Of a stretch of 64,000 nt of DNA, positions 1 through 8,806 are shown piece after piece. The stretch is from an uncultured Prevotellaceae bacterium. Its GTDB lineage: Bacteria; Bacteroidota; Bacteroidia; Bacteroidales; Bacteroidaceae. The DNA lies in NCBI GenBank assembly GCA_947167515.1, contig CAMVIM010000004.1, positions 102,722 to 166,721 on the forward strand, written 5' to 3'. The translations under genes and the position numbers were made by a program. Below the pieces are notes generated by a model. The model saw nothing but the letters and a program-made list of their open reading frames with translations. It searched no databases and was not told the DNA's origin. Position 1 is the stretch's first letter. The number at the start of each line of letters is the position of its first letter.

Positions 1-45
1 GACGAACTGGAAGACTTCGGCCACGACATCAACATCAATCTATAG
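1..45 (+). CDS. C-terminal end of an upstream gene (partial)
   Basis: An open frame enters from the left edge and ends at a TAG at 43-45, encoding a 14-residue tail DELEDFGHDININL. A strong hairpin terminator follows 27 bp later, which supports a true gene end. Too little is left to name the protein. Confidence 0.55.
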   Translation, partial: DELEDFGHDININL

Positions 46-72
46 GACAACGCCTGTTTCAACAAACAGAGA

Positions 73-117
73 TTGCGGCAAGCTACAGAACCTTCGGCAG
101 CTTGCCGCAATTTCTTA
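73..117 (+). terminator. Intrinsic terminator of the upstream gene
   Basis: A perfect 12-bp inverted repeat, TTGCGGCAAGCT at 73-84 and AGCTTGCCGCAA at 99-110, encloses a 14-nt loop and is followed by TTTCTT. It lies between the partial gene at the window edge and the RNase HI promoter. Confidence 0.75.
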
Positions 118-170
118 CACCGAATTCACTTTAATTCACTTTCGTTCACATCTATTTCACGTAAAAGTCG

Positions 171-178
171 TACCTTTG
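171..178 (+). promoter_or_regulatory. -7 promoter box for RNase HI
   Basis: TACCTTTG matches the Bacteroidota -7 consensus TAnnTTTG and ends 20 nt before the chosen ATG at 199. No clear -33 TTTG was found at the right spacing. Confidence 0.55.
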
Positions 179-198
179 CCACCAAGAATCAAAAACGC

Positions 199-897
199 AT
201 GGCAAAACAAAAGTTTTATGTAGTGTGGAATGGTGCCGAAGATGGGGTCTACACCTCATGGGAGGCATGCAAAGAGGCTGTAGAAGGCTTCCCAGGGGCA
301 AAGTACAAGGCCTTCAAAACGGAAACCGAAGCTGAAGAGGCGTTCGAGATGGGGTATGAGGCGTGGAAAGAGCATGAGAAGGAATTAGGAATGAGGAATG
401 AGGAATTAGGAATTGGTACTAATTCAGCAACAGAACGCACCATTCCCAAATCCTCGGAATCCATTTCTCATTCCTCATTCCTAATTCCTAATTCTTCCGA
501 AGCCATTGCCGTCGATGCCGCATGTTCGGGCAATCCCGGCAAGATGGAGTACCGAGGAGTGTATCTGCGTACCGGCAAGGAGATATTCCATTATGGACCT
601 GTGTGGGGCACCAACAACATCGGGGAGTTCCTCGCCATCGTGCACGGCTTGGCGTTGCTGAAACAGAAAGGGTTGCACACCATGCCCATCTACAGCGACA
701 GCGTGAACGCCCAACTGTGGGTGAAGCGGAAAAAGTGCAAGACCACCTTGGAACGGAACGAAAAGACAGAAGAACTGTACCGGGTCATCGAACGGGCAGA
801 GAAGTGGCTGCGCGAAAACACCTACCAAAACCCCATCATCAAGTGGCCCACAGAGGAATGGGGCGAGATACCTGCAGATTTTGGACGAAAACACTAA
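199..897 (+). CDS. rnhA: Ribonuclease HI with N-terminal RNase H1/viroplasmin domain
   Basis: Endonuclease that cuts the RNA strand of RNA-DNA hybrids; 232 aa. Residues 1-55 or so form the small hybrid-binding viroplasmin-like domain (starts MAKQKFYVVWNG). The catalytic domain begins near residue 100 with VDAACSGNPG, followed by NNIGEF, IYSDS and the final ADFGRK, which give the Asp-Glu-Asp-Asp active site. The ATG at 199 is preferred over upstream in-frame codons because those lie in the terminator and promoter. The linker between the domains (about residues 60-100) is encoded by an inverted array of short repeats that looks like intergenic sequence (see repeat at 379-494). Confidence 0.9.
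   Translation: MAKQKFYVVWNGAEDGVYTSWEACKEAVEGFPGAKYKAFKTETEAEEAFEMGYEAWKEHEKELGMRNEELGIGTNSATERTIPKSSESISHSSFLIPNSSEAIAVDAACSGNPGKMEYRGVYLRTGKEIFHYGPVWGTNNIGEFLAIVHGLALLKQKGLHTMPIYSDSVNAQLWVKRKKCKTTLERNEKTEELYRVIERAEKWLRENTYQNPIIKWPTEEWGEIPADFGRKH
379..494. repeat. Inverted short-repeat array inside rnhA linker
   Basis: Left arm 379-414 is built from GGAATTA/GGAATGA units; right arm 466-494 is its reverse complement (CTCATTCCTCATTCCTAATT and so on). The spacer is about 50 bp. The same kind of array is found between genes elsewhere in the window, for example downstream at 905-930. Here it is translated in frame as a Ser/Asn/Glu-rich linker. Confidence 0.8.
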
Positions 898-904
898 AAA
901 AATT

Positions 905-1008
905 CCAACTCCTAATTCCTAACTCCTAACTTTTCACTATCTTTGTACCCAAATCAAAAAGTATCCATTACAAACTCTCTATTCTCAATTATTAATTATC
1001 AATTATCT
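905..1008 (+). promoter_or_regulatory. Short-repeat leader with -7 box before the dehydrogenase gene
   Basis: The 116-bp gap between rnhA and the next gene contains a CTCCTAA-type array (905-930), a -7 box TATCTTTG at 938-945, and an AT-rich array of ATTAATTATCAATTAT type at about 986-1008. The box would give a leader of about 65 nt. No matching -33 box was seen. Confidence 0.45.
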
Positions 1009-1013
1009 GTTAA

Positions 1014-2255
1014 ATGGGAAGAGTTCTTATCATCGGTGCAGGAGGCGTGGCCTCAGTGGCTGCACATAAAGTCGCCCAAAACAGCGACGTGTTTACTGAC
1101 ATCATGATTGCCAGCCGCACAGAGTCGAAGTGCAAGGCTTTGGCTAAAGCAATAGAGGATAAGGGGCTGGTGCCCAAAGGTAGCATCAAGACGGCTCATG
1201 TAGATGCTGACAACGTGCCAGAACTGGTGGCACTCTTTGGCGAGTTCAAGCCCGACCTCGTGATGAACCTCGCACTGCCCTATCAGGATTTGACCATCAT
1301 GGAGGCTTGCTTGCAAAGCGGCGTGAGCTATCTCGACACGGCCAACTACGAGCCAAAGGACGAGGCGCACTTCGAGTACTCTTGGCAATGGGCGTTCAAG
1401 GAGCGGTTCGAGCAGGCGGGTTTGACTGCCATCCTCGGTTGCGGTTTCGACCCAGGCGTGACCTCCATCTATACGGCCTACGCTGCCAAGCATCACTTCG
1501 ACGAGATTCAGTATCTTGACATCGTCGATTGCAACGCAGGCGACCACCACAAGGCGTTTGCCACTAACTTCAATCCCGAAATCAACATCCGTGAAATCAC
1601 CCAGAAGGGACTCTACTGGGAAGATGGCAAGTGGGTGGAAACAGAGCCGCTGGAGATTCACAAGCCGCTGAACTATCCTGAGATTGGTCCCAAGGAGTCT
1701 TATCTCCTCCACCATGAGGAGATAGAGTCATTGGTGAAGAACTACCCCACCATCAAGCGTGCCCGTTTCTGGATGACTTTTGGCGAACAGTATCTGAAGC
1801 ATCTTGACGTGATTCAGAACATTGGCATGAGCCGCATCGATGAGATAGAATACACGGCAGAGGCTGCTGATGGCAGTGGTCCTGTGAAAGTGAAGATTGT
1901 GCCCCTGCAATTCTTAAAAGCTGTATTGCCCAACCCACAAGACCTTGGCGAGAACTACGAAGGGCAGACGAGCATTGGTTGCCGCATCCGGGGCATTAAA
2001 GACGGCAAGGAGCGCACCTACTACGTCTATAACAACTGTTCTCACCGTGCTGCTTACGAAGAGACTGGCATGCAGGGCGTAAGTTACACCACAGGCGTTC
2101 CCGCCATGATTGGTGCCATGATGTTCATGAAGGGCATCTGGAAGCGTCCTGGCGTGTGGAACGTTGAGGAGTTCGACCCCGACCCGTTCATGGAGCAACT
2201 GAACAAGCAGGGACTCCCCTGGCACGAGATTTTTGACGGAGATTTGGAATTGTAA
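1014..2255 (+). CDS. Saccharopine dehydrogenase family; probable carboxynorspermidine dehydrogenase
   Basis: 413 aa. Starts with a Rossmann motif GAGGVAS at residues 8-14, followed by SRTESK, typical of NADP-binding saccharopine-dehydrogenase-like enzymes. Length and overall sequence fit the bacterial carboxynorspermidine (carboxyspermidine) dehydrogenases, which make spermidine-type polyamines from aspartate semialdehyde and a diamine in many Bacteroidota. That assignment is inference; other saccharopine reductase-like activities are possible. It sits only 14 nt before recA, so the two are probably co-transcribed. Confidence 0.75.
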   Translation: MGRVLIIGAGGVASVAAHKVAQNSDVFTDIMIASRTESKCKALAKAIEDKGLVPKGSIKTAHVDADNVPELVALFGEFKPDLVMNLALPYQDLTIMEACLQSGVSYLDTANYEPKDEAHFEYSWQWAFKERFEQAGLTAILGCGFDPGVTSIYTAYAAKHHFDEIQYLDIVDCNAGDHHKAFATNFNPEINIREITQKGLYWEDGKWVETEPLEIHKPLNYPEIGPKESYLLHHEEIESLVKNYPTIKRARFWMTFGEQYLKHLDVIQNIGMSRIDEIEYTAEAADGSGPVKVKIVPLQFLKAVLPNPQDLGENYEGQTSIGCRIRGIKDGKERTYYVYNNCSHRAAYEETGMQGVSYTTGVPAMIGAMMFMKGIWKRPGVWNVEEFDPDPFMEQLNKQGLPWHEIFDGDLEL

Positions 2256-2269
2256 GAAAACTAAAATTT

Positions 2270-3352
2270 ATGGCAAAAGAAAAGAAAGAAGAGGCGAACT
2301 TGACGCCTCAGCAGCAGAAGATGAAAGCACTTCAGGCTGCCATGGAAAAGATAGAAAAGAGTTTTGGCAAGGGCGCCATCATGAAGATGGGCGACGAGAA
2401 CATTGAGCATATCGATGTCATTCCTTCCGGTTCGATTGGACTGAACGCTGCACTCGGCGTGGGCGGCTATCCCAAGGGACGCATCATCGAGATTTTCGGT
2501 CCCGAATCATCAGGTAAGACCACACTCGCCATTCATGCCATTGCCGAGTGTCAGAAGACAGGCGGTGTGGCAGCATTCATCGATGCTGAGCACGCTTTCG
2601 ACCGTTTCTATGCAGAGAAATTAGGTGTGGATATTGACAACCTCCTCATCAGCCAGCCCGACAACGGCGAACAGGCACTGGAGATTGCTGACCAGCTCAT
2701 CCGTTCCAGTGCTGTCGATATCATCGTGATAGACTCAGTGGCAGCCTTGACTCCCAAGGCTGAGATTGAGGGCGACATGGGTGACAATAAGGTAGGCTTG
2801 CATGCCCGACTGATGAGCCAAGCCCTGCGCAAGCTGACCGGCACCATCAACAAGACCAACACCACCTGCATCTTCATCAACCAGTTGCGCGAGAAGATTG
2901 GTGTGATGTTTGGCAGCCCCGAAACAACCACAGGTGGCAATGCCTTGAAGTTCTATGCCAGTGTTCGCATCGATGTGCGCAAAGGTGCTGCCATCAAGAA
3001 TGGTGACGAGATTTTGGGCAACCTGACCAAGGTGAAGATTGTGAAGAACAAAGTGGCTCCCCCCTTCCGTCGCTGCGAGTTCGACATCATGTATGGCGAA
3101 GGCATCAGCAAGAGCGGCGAAATTGTTGATCTCGGTGTAGATGCCGGCATTCTCAAGAAGAGCGGCAGCTGGTACAGCTACGGTGAAACCCGCTTGGCAC
3201 AAGGTCGCGATGCCACCAAGCAGCTCATGATTGACAACCCCGAACTGGCCGAGGAGATTGAAAAGAAAATCATGGCAAAAATCTCTGGCAGTGATTTCAT
3301 TCCCTCCTCATCAGATGATGATGAAAACAAAGAAAAAGAGGGAGCAGAATAA
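2270..3352 (+). CDS. recA: Recombinase A
   Basis: 360 aa DNA strand-exchange ATPase for homologous recombination and SOS induction. Walker [10 protein letters not shown], Walker [11 protein letters not shown], and the L1/L2 DNA-binding loops around [20 protein letters not shown] are intact. The C-terminus is acidic ([15 protein letters not shown]), as usual. The ATG lies 14 nt after the preceding stop, so transcription probably comes from the dehydrogenase promoter. A hairpin terminator follows at 3391-3418. No SOS box was identified. Confidence 0.98.
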   Translation: MAKEKKEEANLTPQQQKMKALQAAMEKIEKSFGKGAIMKMGDENIEHIDVIPSGSIGLNAALGVGGYPKGRIIEIFGPESSGKTTLAIHAIAECQKTGGVAAFIDAEHAFDRFYAEKLGVDIDNLLISQPDNGEQALEIADQLIRSSAVDIIVIDSVAALTPKAEIEGDMGDNKVGLHARLMSQALRKLTGTINKTNTTCIFINQLREKIGVMFGSPETTTGGNALKFYASVRIDVRKGAAIKNGDEILGNLTKVKIVKNKVAPPFRRCEFDIMYGEGISKSGEIVDLGVDAGILKKSGSWYSYGETRLAQGRDATKQLMIDNPELAEEIEKKIMAKISGSDFIPSSSDDDENKEKEGAE

Positions 3353-3390
3353 GCTGAAAAATCACAAATTCACAAATGAAGAAGAAAAAA

Positions 3391-3418
3391 GTGAAAGGAG
3401 GTTCCTTTCACTTTTTTT
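3391..3418. terminator. Bidirectional terminator between recA and the convergent kinase-like gene
   Basis: GTGAAAGGA (3391-3399) pairs with TCCTTTCAC (3403-3411), with an A-run before it and a T-run (3412-3418) after it, so it can work in both directions. It overlaps the last codon and stop of the minus-strand kinase-like gene that ends at 3408. Confidence 0.8.
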
Positions 3419-4316
3419 CTGGGAAACGGTCATACAGGTGTTCCCACGTTTCCAAGTCTTTCAGTATTTCATTCACGTTGTTGTAGCGAGCCTCCTTCTT
3501 CGCTTTCATACACTTCGCAGCAATCAGTTTCAGGTGGTTGCTGGCACGAGTGGGGTCTTTCTTCCGCACTTCAATAATCATACGGATGATTTTGCCGATT
3601 TCCCAGATGTCGGTGCGCTGGTCATACTCTTCGCCATGCATCAGTTCTGGCGGAATATTGGTATCGACAATTTCGCCCAAGGGAAGTTTGTCGTAGGTGG
3701 CAGCAGCCAATCCGTTGTTGAGCAGCACGATATCATGGTCGAGGTCAGCCTTCACCAAGATGCAGGCAGGTGTGATGTCGAGATGGCACATGCCCTTACT
3801 GTGCAGAAATCCAACGCCCTTAATCAGTTGCTTCAGCATCTTCAGCGTGGTCTTGCGCTTGAAGTAATATTCTGGCTCCTGCTTCACGAAGAGGTCGAGC
3901 GGAAGTCCAGGAATGAATTCGCTAATCAAGGAATCATCCTCTTCGATGTAGTCGATGAGTTTCACCAGATAGGGACACTCCGCCATCTTTAATTGCTGGA
4001 AGAGTTCCCACTCACGCTTCAGCATTTTCTTGCAGTTAGGATGTGCCACCACGAAGTCCTTGACCATTCGTCTGAGCACCAGCGATTTCTCGTTCTCCGA
4101 ATCATCTTCGAGCGAGAGTCTGAAGCACTCGTTCACATGGCTGGAATTGAGCATCTTGCCCCTTGCCTTGTAGTGTTCATCACCAATGCAGAAGTCGGCA
4201 TGCTGCAAGTTCCCAAGATAGAGAGAATTTTCTCCTGTAAACAGGTGGAAGAACGATGCCAACGCATCTTTCACAGCCACGAAGGCGCCTTCCTTACGGA
4301 TAATCTTTGCTTTCAT
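3408..4316 (-). CDS. Protein kinase-like protein, probable pseudokinase
   Basis: 302 aa with the fold signature of eukaryotic-like Ser/Thr kinases: a helix-C-like REWELFQQL, a hinge-like SEFIPGLPLDLF, a catalytic-loop equivalent HLDITPACIL (about residue 178), a PPE in place of APE, and the subdomain IX motif DQRTDIWEIG. Key residues are changed. There is no glycine-rich loop, HRD reads HLD, the loop Asn is Cys, and the DFG position reads NNG. It has no membrane segment or sensor domain. It probably binds a partner or ligand instead of phosphorylating. Convergent with recA; mutS lies upstream on the same strand. Confidence 0.7.
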   Translation of the reverse strand: MKAKIIRKEGAFVAVKDALASFFHLFTGENSLYLGNLQHADFCIGDEHYKARGKMLNSSHVNECFRLSLEDDSENEKSLVLRRMVKDFVVAHPNCKKMLKREWELFQQLKMAECPYLVKLIDYIEEDDSLISEFIPGLPLDLFVKQEPEYYFKRKTTLKMLKQLIKGVGFLHSKGMCHLDITPACILVKADLDHDIVLLNNGLAAATYDKLPLGEIVDTNIPPELMHGEEYDQRTDIWEIGKIIRMIIEVRKKDPTRASNHLKLIAAKCMKAKKEARYNNVNEILKDLETWEHLYDRFPEKK

Positions 4317-4320
4317 GAGG

Positions 4321-4388
4321 TTAGGATAATTAGGAGTTGAGAGTTAGGGGTTAGGAATTAGAAGTTAGGAATTGAGAGGTTAGGGTTA
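4321..4388. repeat. GTTAGGAATTAG-type short array
   Basis: The 75-bp gap between mutS (stop at 4392) and the kinase-like gene (start at 4316) is almost entirely degenerate 7-8 bp units of the TTAGGAG/TTAGGAA type in one orientation. Related units occur at 379-494 and 905-930. Confidence 0.7.
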
Positions 4389-4391
4389 TAG

Positions 4392-7019
4392 TTATTTGCC
4401 CCTTACGATTCGTTTGATGTCGTTCAGTTTGTTCAGGGCTTCGAGAGGGGTGAGGCTGTTGATGTCGAGATTCATGATTTCGTCACGTATCTGGCACAAC
4501 ACGGGGTCATCAAGTTGGAAGAAGCTCAGCTGCACACCGCTCTTGCTCACCGACTGGATGCTCTCCGTTTTCGGACGGCTGATGCCATCGCCCGAATTGT
4601 TCGCCTCCAGCTCCTTCAGCACCTGCTCGGCCCTTGCCACCACACTCGGCGCCATGCCGGCAATCTTCGCCACATGGATGCCGAAAGAGTGCTCGCTGCC
4701 ACCTGGCACCAGTTTTCGCATGAAGATGACCCTTCCGTTCACCTCCTTCACGCTCACGTTGAAGTTCTTCACCCTCGGCAACATCTTCTCCATCTCGTTC
4801 AGTTCGTGATAGTGGGTGGCAAAGAGTGTCCTCGCATGCGCCTTGCCATTCTCGTGGATATGCTCCACAATCGCCCAAGCAATCGAGATGCCGTCGTAGG
4901 TGGAAGTGCCACGTCCCAACTCATCGAAGAGCACCAGCGACCGCTCGCTCAGGTTGTTCAGAATGCTGGCTGCCTCGTTCATCTCCACCATGAAGGTCGA
5001 TTCGCCCACTGAGATGTTGTCCGATGCCCCCACACGCGTGAAAATCTTGTCAGCCAGACCAATCCGCGCGCTGTCGGCAGGCACGAAACTGCCTATCTGT
5101 GCCAGGATGGTGATGAGTGCCGTCTGCCTCAGCAGCGCCGACTTACCCGCCATGTTCGGTCCCGTCAGGATGATGACCTGCTGCTTGTTCGAATCGAGAT
5201 AGAGGTCATTCGCCACATACTCCTCCCCTACTGGCATCTGCCGTTCAATCACGGGGTGCCTGCCCTGCTTGATGTCGATAATCAGGCTCTCGTCCACCAC
5301 AGGACGGTTGTAGCGATACTCCTTCGCCGCCATCGCAAACGACAACAGACAGTCCATCTGACCGATGAGCGCGGCGTTCTGCTGAATCTGCGGAATATAG
5401 TTCGCCGCATCCACCACCAGTTCGTTGAACAACCTCATTTCCAGCGACAGAATCTTCTCCTCCGCACCCAGAATCTTCTCCTCATACTCCTTCAGTTCCT
5501 GCGTGATGTATCGTTCCGCCTGCGTCAGCGTCTGCTTTCTGATCCAATCCTGCGGCACCATGTCCTTGTAGGTGTTCCTCACCTCCATGTAGTAGCCAAA
5601 CACGTTGTTGAAGCCAATCTTCAGGCTCTGAATGCCCGTCGCCTCCGCCTCCCGCTGCTGAATCTGCAAGAGGTAGTCCTTACCCGAATAGGCAATCCTT
5701 CTGAGTTCATCCAGCTCTTCGTTCACCCCATCGGCTATCACGCCCCCCTTGTTCAGCAGGATGGGCGGCGAAGGATTCAGCTCCTTCTCGATGCGCTCAC
5801 GCAAGGGCAGACAGGCATCCAGCCGCTCGCCAAACCCGTGCAGGCTCTCGCTGTCCGACTGCAGGCACATGTTCCTGATAGGCTCTATTGCCTTCAGCGC
5901 CAACATCAGCTGCACCATCTCGCGCGGATTCACACGTCCCACCGCCACCTTGCTCGCTATGCGCTCCAAGTCGCCAATCTGGTGCAGCAGTTCCTCGATG
6001 CTGTCCCGCAAGTCAGGCTCACGGAAGAAATACTCCACCACGTTCTGACGCTCCACGATGGGCTTCACCTCCTTCAGCGGAAACACCACCCATCGCCTCA
6101 ACATGCGCGCTCCCATCGGACTCACCGTCTTGTCGATGACCGACAGCAGGCTGTTACCCCCCTCGTTCATCGAGCCGAGCAGTTCGAGGCTCCTCACCGT
6201 AAACTTGTCCATCCGCACATAGCGGTTCTCCTCTATCTGACGGATGCTGCGAATGTGGCCGATGTGTGTGTGCTGTGTCTGCTCCAGATAGAACAGCACC
6301 GCACCAGCCGCCACCACCCCATTCTTCAGGTGTTCCACACCATAACCCTTCAGGTTCTTTGTGCCGAAGTGGGCCAAGAGTTTCTTGCGGGCCGCCTCGT
6401 CGGTGTAAATCCAGTCGTCCAGTTCGAAGGTGAAAAACTTGCTGCCGAAATTGCCTTCAAACATAGGCCGCTTGCCGCGCTCGAAAAGCACCTCCTTCGG
6501 CGCGAAATTCGTCAGGAGCTTATCCACATAGTCCGTCGTACCCTCCGCACACAGGAACTCGCCCGTCGAGATGTCGAGCAGCGCCACGCCACAAGCCGTC
6601 TTGCCGAAATGCACCGATGCCAGGAAGTTGTTCTCCTTCACACTCAACACATTGTCCGTCAACGCCACACCCGGCGTGACCAGTTCCGTGATGCCCCGCT
6701 TCACCAGCTTCTTCGTCAGTTTCGGGTCTTCCAGCTGGTCGCAAATCGCCACACGCTTGCCCGCCCTGATGAGTTTGGGCAGATAGGTATCCAGCGCATG
6801 ATAGGGAAACCCAGCCATAGCCGTGCCGCTGGCCGACGTGCCAGCCACACTGCTCCGCTTCGTCAGCGTGATGCCCAAAATCTCGGCAGCCACCGTAGCA
6901 TCCTCGTTATAAGTCTCATAGAAGTCGCCACAACGAAACAGCAGCAGCGCATCAGGATGTTTCGCCTTCAGGTCGTAAAACTGCCGCATCATGGGTGTCA
7001 ACTCTTCTTTCTTCGCCAT
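4392..7019 (-). CDS. mutS: DNA mismatch repair ATPase MutS
   Basis: 875 aa. Recognises mismatches and recruits MutL. The N-terminal mismatch-binding domain carries the Phe-X-Glu motif in [12 protein letters not shown]. The ATPase has Walker [10 protein letters not shown], Walker B with the signature [11 protein letters not shown], and the usual His in FATHYHEL. The ATG at 7019 (MAKKEELTP) is chosen; an upstream in-frame codon would place the promoter inside the gene. The length is normal for MutS1. Its promoter region is tandemly duplicated. Confidence 0.97.
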   Translation of the reverse strand: MAKKEELTPMMRQFYDLKAKHPDALLLFRCGDFYETYNEDATVAAEILGITLTKRSSVAGTSASGTAMAGFPYHALDTYLPKLIRAGKRVAICDQLEDPKLTKKLVKRGITELVTPGVALTDNVLSVKENNFLASVHFGKTACGVALLDISTGEFLCAEGTTDYVDKLLTNFAPKEVLFERGKRPMFEGNFGSKFFTFELDDWIYTDEAARKKLLAHFGTKNLKGYGVEHLKNGVVAAGAVLFYLEQTQHTHIGHIRSIRQIEENRYVRMDKFTVRSLELLGSMNEGGNSLLSVIDKTVSPMGARMLRRWVVFPLKEVKPIVERQNVVEYFFREPDLRDSIEELLHQIGDLERIASKVAVGRVNPREMVQLMLALKAIEPIRNMCLQSDSESLHGFGERLDACLPLRERIEKELNPSPPILLNKGGVIADGVNEELDELRRIAYSGKDYLLQIQQREAEATGIQSLKIGFNNVFGYYMEVRNTYKDMVPQDWIRKQTLTQAERYITQELKEYEEKILGAEEKILSLEMRLFNELVVDAANYIPQIQQNAALIGQMDCLLSFAMAAKEYRYNRPVVDESLIIDIKQGRHPVIERQMPVGEEYVANDLYLDSNKQQVIILTGPNMAGKSALLRQTALITILAQIGSFVPADSARIGLADKIFTRVGASDNISVGESTFMVEMNEAASILNNLSERSLVLFDELGRGTSTYDGISIAWAIVEHIHENGKAHARTLFATHYHELNEMEKMLPRVKNFNVSVKEVNGRVIFMRKLVPGGSEHSFGIHVAKIAGMAPSVVARAEQVLKELEANNSGDGISRPKTESIQSVSKSGVQLSFFQLDDPVLCQIRDEIMNLDINSLTPLEALNKLNDIKRIVRGK

Positions 7020-7039
7020 AGATTGATGTGTTTGGGCTA

Positions 7040-7071
7040 CAAAGTTACGATTAAGTGAGAGAAAAAACAAA
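7040..7071 (-). promoter_or_regulatory. mutS promoter
   Basis: Read on the minus strand: TTTG (7068-7071), 20 nt, then TAACTTTG (7040-7047), a full match to the Bacteroidota consensus. The start codon is about 20 nt downstream of the -7 box. A second, tandem copy lies at about 7113-7144 with the last base of its -7 box changed. Confidence 0.75.
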
Positions 7072-7189
7072 ATAATTTGTATTTTTCCGAGCGTGAGTAA
7101 CTTGCGCGGAGCGAAAGTTACGATTAAGTGAGAGAAAAAACAAAATAATTTGTGTTTTTCCGAGCGTGAGTAACTTGCGCGGAGTAAAA
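7044..7189. repeat. 73-bp tandem duplication covering the mutS promoter
   Basis: The unit starting GTTACGATTAAGTGAG at 7044 starts again at 7117 and is nearly identical through TTGCGCGGAG (7175-7184). Only one or two substitutions separate the copies, so the duplication is recent. Confidence 0.9.
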
Positions 7190-7257
7190 GATAGTGAAAA
7201 AACTTAAAAAATATTGTTACAAAACGTGAAAAAGAACCCTATATGCCTTTTTCTTAC

Positions 7258-7265
7258 TAATTTTG
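7258..7265 (+). promoter_or_regulatory. -7 box for the DUF4294 gene
   Basis: TAATTTTG matches TAnnTTTG. A TTG codon in frame at 7263 lies inside this box, which argues that translation starts further downstream, at GTG 7287. Confidence 0.5.
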
Positions 7266-7286
7266 CAGCCAATAAAGAAGAAAGCA

Positions 7287-7937
7287 GTGAAAAGAAACAC
7301 GTTGGTTATAGGATTGTTAGCAGTGGTTTGTGCCATGCTTCCACTCTGCAGTCAGGCACAGGAGGTGAAGGCCGATGCCGAGACCGACCGTGCCATGACA
7401 GGAGAACCCATCTTCACCCACCAACTCTACTACACCGGCATGGTGGACTACGAGGGCGAGATGATACCCAGTTTCCAGTACAGCGACTTCTACGTGTTCA
7501 AGAAACTCACCTTCAAGAGTCCCGCACAAGCCCGAAAATACTACAAGATAGCCAACAACATCAAGAAAGTCTATCCCCTCGCATGCGAGATTCAGGCCAC
7601 AGTCAACCAGACCATCGCCCACATGGACTCGCTGCCCACCAAGAAAGAGAAAGATGCCTACATGAAGCAGCAGGAGAAGGAACTGAAGGCGAAGTACTAC
7701 CCCCGACTCAAGAAACTCACCTTCGCACAAGGCAAACTCCTCATCAAACTCATCGACCGCCAGTGCGACATGACGGGCTACGAACTCATCAAGAAATACA
7801 TGGGCGGCTTCAAGGCAGGCTTCTACAACGCCTTCGCCTCCCTCTTCGGCGCCAGTCTGAAAAAGCAATACGACCCCGAAGTGGACGACCGACTCACCGA
7901 ACGCGCCATCCTGCTGATTGAGAGCGGACAAATGTAA
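7287..7937 (+). CDS. DUF4294 family exported protein
   Basis: About 216 aa. A signal peptide (KRNTLVIGLLAVVCAMLPLC, cleavage after SQA) is followed by a region like DUF4294, a Bacteroidota-specific family of unknown function: a K/Y-rich stretch RKYYKIANNIKKVYPLA, then KKLTFAQGKLLIKLIDRQ and MGGFKAGFYNAFASLFG near the C-terminus. No in-frame ATG precedes the signal peptide. GTG at 7287 is preferred, because the other candidate (TTG 7263) overlaps the -7 box. The product should act in the periplasm. Confidence 0.75.
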   Translation: MKRNTLVIGLLAVVCAMLPLCSQAQEVKADAETDRAMTGEPIFTHQLYYTGMVDYEGEMIPSFQYSDFYVFKKLTFKSPAQARKYYKIANNIKKVYPLACEIQATVNQTIAHMDSLPTKKEKDAYMKQQEKELKAKYYPRLKKLTFAQGKLLIKLIDRQCDMTGYELIKKYMGGFKAGFYNAFASLFGASLKKQYDPEVDDRLTERAILLIESGQM

Positions 7938-7977
7938 CCTCATTGACCATTTGACCATTTACAATGTACAATTTGCC
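7938..7977. repeat. Short array between DUF4294 gene and trmH-like gene
   Basis: Degenerate units of the CATTTGAC/CATTTACAATGTACAATTTG type fill the 40-bp gap. They resemble the ATGTACCATTTG array at 19899-19984. Confidence 0.5.
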
Positions 7978-8559
7978 ATGCGGAACAGGAAACTGACAAT
8001 AACCGAAATGGGGCGCATGAACGCAGAAGAGTTTCGTGCGTCAGAAAAGATGCCCCTCATCGTGGTGCTTGACGACGTGCGCAGCATGTACAACGTGGGC
8101 AGCGTCTTCCGCACCGCCGATGCCTTCCGCGTCAAAGCCATCCACCTGTGCGGCATCACCGCCCAACCACCACACCCCGAAATACACAAGACAGCCCTCG
8201 GAGCCGAAGACACCGTGGCCTGGCGACACTTCCCCACCGCCCTGGATGCAGTGGAGGAACTGAAAAGCCAAGGCTACACCATCTTTTCCATCGAACAATG
8301 CCAAGGCTCCACCCCCCTGCAGACCCTCCAGACCCTCCCCTCACCCTCCAACTCCAAATACGCCATCGTGCTCGGCAACGAAGTGAAAGGAGTCCACCAA
8401 GAAGTGGTCGATGCTTCCCACGGCTGCATCGAGATTCCCCAGTTTGGCACCAAACACTCCCTCAATGTCAGCACCACCGCCGGCATCGTTATCTGGGAAT
8501 TTGCCAAACACCTCCTCATCCCATCACCTCCCCCTTCCACACCCCCAAAACAGGTGTGA
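7978..8559 (+). CDS. TrmH/SpoU family RNA 2'-O-methyltransferase
   Basis: 193 aa SPOUT methyltransferase. Motif 1 LDDVRSMYNVGSVFRTADAF, motif 2 IVLGNEVKGV and motif 3 LNVSTTAGIVIWE are present. Members methylate ribose in tRNA or rRNA with S-adenosylmethionine; the exact target cannot be told. It lacks the N-terminal substrate-binding domain of TrmH/RlmB paralogues. Residues around GSTPLQTLQTLPSPSNS are an unusual linker, and its DNA (8329-8349) is identical to part of the palindromic repeat at 21164-21184. The ATG at 7978 is chosen because the upstream in-frame part is repeat sequence. The last codons run into a 24-bp tandem repeat. Confidence 0.85.
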   Translation: MRNRKLTITEMGRMNAEEFRASEKMPLIVVLDDVRSMYNVGSVFRTADAFRVKAIHLCGITAQPPHPEIHKTALGAEDTVAWRHFPTALDAVEELKSQGYTIFSIEQCQGSTPLQTLQTLPSPSNSKYAIVLGNEVKGVHQEVVDASHGCIEIPQFGTKHSLNVSTTAGIVIWEFAKHLLIPSPPPSTPPKQV

Positions 8560-8616
8560 CTCACACCCCTACCACAGGTCTGACTCACACCCCTCCCATA
8601 GGTGTGACTCACACCT
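8552..8616. repeat. 24-bp tandem repeat, three units
   Basis: Units AGGTGTGACTCACACCCCTA.. start at 8552, 8576 and 8600. The first overlaps the 3' end of the trmH-like gene. Each unit holds the small palindrome GGTGTGACTCACACC. Confidence 0.8.
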
Positions 8617-8630
8617 ATTTTCATGCACTG

Positions 8631-8667
8631 AAAAGGCCCCACGAGGCAACACCTCGCAGGGCCTTTT
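8631..8667. terminator. Strong hairpin terminator
   Basis: AAAAGGCCC (8631-8639) pairs with GGGCCTTTT (8659-8667), with an inner CGAGG/CCTCG stem. The flanking A and T runs let it work for the plus-strand trmH-like gene and for the minus-strand small gene at 8807-9004. From here to 8806 only C-rich, degenerate CACC/CCACC repeats are seen. Confidence 0.75.
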
Positions 8668-8806
8668 CCCTTTCTTCAGAATCCACCTCACACATCCCCC
8701 ACACATCGCCACCAGTGTTCAGCGGTTCACCCACACCTCCCCACCAGCGTTCGGCGGTTTACCCGCCGAAGCACCCCCACCATCACCCCCACCATTCACA
8801 CCTCTC

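Noticed and set aside
5256..7058. Long open frame of about 600 codons opposite mutS
   Set aside because: It is the antisense shadow of mutS; the composition is His/Gln/Arg/Leu-rich as expected from the complement of GC-rich codons, and no domain is recognisable.
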